This document shows positions 41,046-41,627 of a DNA stretch of 41,627 bases, one piece after another. Made by a program: the position numbers and the translations under genes. The DNA is taken from assembly GCA_025061835.1 (NCBI GenBank), contig JANXAC010000013.1, positions 1-41,627 of the forward strand. Direction: 5' to 3'. Source of the stretch: Spirochaetota bacterium. GTDB lineage: Bacteria; Spirochaetota; Brevinematia; DTOW01. Position 1 is the stretch's first letter. Each line of letters opens with the position of its first letter. The notes under the pieces were generated by a model. It was not told the DNA's origin. It saw only the letters and a list, made by a program, of their open reading frames with translations, and did no database searches.

Positions 41046-41627
41046 ACTGAATCTGGTATTGTATCATAGGAATGATAGAATAATCATTTGTTCCTACGGT
41101 CTCGTATTCATAGTTACTTGTGTGGTTTGTATTTACGACACTGAAGCCAACTTTAATATTATCTCCAGTATTCAATCCCAATGCAGATAGTTTAATTCTA
41201 AACTCTATCGCTTGAGCATTACTAACGGGTTTTGGTTGAGCCAGCCAGTTTGTTGGGGTGTTTGACCAGTTTTCAATAGGATTGTTATCGTATGTGTTTA
41301 AGACACCCCAAGCTTCACCTGGAGTTGAAGATTTACTATTATACAACAGGAAGAAATCAAATGGAGCTTCATTAGTCTGATTAGCGTTAATCCAAGAGTA
41401 TACATCTTTCAATACATTCGTTCCTGTCATATCGTTAGTTGAGATGAATAGTATGTTTATAAGACCATCGTCTGAGATTCCTGGATACCAGGATGAGTCA
41501 CGGAACAAAACGGCGACATATAAGAAAGTACCGTCATTTGTGATCAGCATATTGGTAATGTCTGCTCCTGCTCCACCTTGAGTATCATTAGTAGGGTCAT
41601 CTACGCTTAGCGCATCGCTCCATCCTG
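41044..41627 (-). CDS. CBM9/DOMON-like sugar-binding surface domain, 3' part
   Basis: The frame is open to the right edge, so the start and most likely a larger N-terminal part are outside the window. About 194 codons are seen. The visible beginning has 'GWSDALSVDDPTNDTQGG' and 'GADITNMLITNDGTFLYVAV', a pattern of CBM9-like or DOMON-type carbohydrate/ligand-binding beta sandwiches, and strands such as 'IEFRIKLSALGLNTGDNIKV' and 'VGFSVVNTN' continue it. Such domains occur in secreted enzymes and surface proteins that bind polysaccharide. The terminator follows immediately. The protein type upstream is unknown. Confidence 0.75.
   Translation of the reverse strand, partial: GWSDALSVDDPTNDTQGGAGADITNMLITNDGTFLYVAVLFRDSSWYPGISDDGLINILFISTNDMTGTNVLKDVYSWINANQTNEAPFDFFLLYNSKSSTPGEAWGVLNTYDNNPIENWSNTPTNWLAQPKPVSNAQAIEFRIKLSALGLNTGDNIKVGFSVVNTNHTSNYEYETVGTNDYSIIPMIQYQIQ

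Overview
The window is AT-rich (by eye roughly one third G+C) bacterial chromosome, densely packed with short gaps and many start/stop overlaps. Several features point to a diderm, probably anaerobic bacterium of the Spirochaetota type, possibly a Brevinematia-like lineage. These are a V-type ATPase subunit D, the HprK/HPr pair, a lipobox protein, barrel-like surface proteins, a FlgN-like flagellar chaperone, a hydrogenase maturation protease and a CRISPR array. The lineage is an inference from gene content; no 16S rRNA gene is present to settle it.

Layout. 1-211: leader-distal end of a CRISPR array with 30-bp repeats. 279-2394: a SurA-N-like membrane protein and pyruvate kinase. 2378-9158 (minus): an envelope block of a transglutaminase/TPR protein, RluD, then the tight cluster cdaA-ybbR-SPOR protein-class B penicillin-binding protein. 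9261-10532: an ion transporter. 10645-10884: three tRNAs (Tyr, Phe, and a CAT tRNA that looks like Ile2), followed by a DUF164 zinc-ribbon protein. 11688-15349 (minus): a FlgN-like protein and a very large DUF4175-like membrane protein. 15553-18229: a small repeat protein, RadA and a glycosyltransferase-like protein. 18233-20174 (minus): an orphan peptide-type ABC permease and a CorA-like protein. 20232-23162: a transposase remnant, a MarR regulator, HisIE, RnpA and TsaC/Sua5.

23146-25816 (minus) holds an isolated piece of the S10 ribosomal operon (S19-L22-S3-L16-L29), coupled to an ABC ATPase gene where S17 would be expected. A lipoprotein and a second transposase remnant lie upstream of it. 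27738-29175 (minus): YmdB and V-ATPase subunit D. 29304-30803: HPF, HprK and HPr. 30807-32386 (minus): PyrF and an NDUFA9-like epimerase. 32445-32688: a third remnant of the same transposase family. 32769-33978: a histidine-rich surface protein and a DsrE-like protein. After tRNA-His come a hydrogenase protease and GatB (minus). 36522-40671 (plus): a degenerate P-type ATPase homologue, AccD and a MalK/UgpC-type ATPase. A hairpin terminator and the 3' part of a CBM9/DOMON-like surface protein end the window.

The most unusual item is the intact 657-codon P-type ATPase homologue at 36522-38495. It keeps the family architecture but has lost the DKTGT, TGD, GDGxND and M4 ion-site signatures, so it looks like a conserved pseudo-enzyme. 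Other points of interest are the c-di-AMP synthase gene joined to septal-type cell wall genes, two adjacent CRISPR spacers differing at one base, and the broken ribosomal operon bordered by decayed transposase copies. Function calls come from recognised motifs only; no database search was run.
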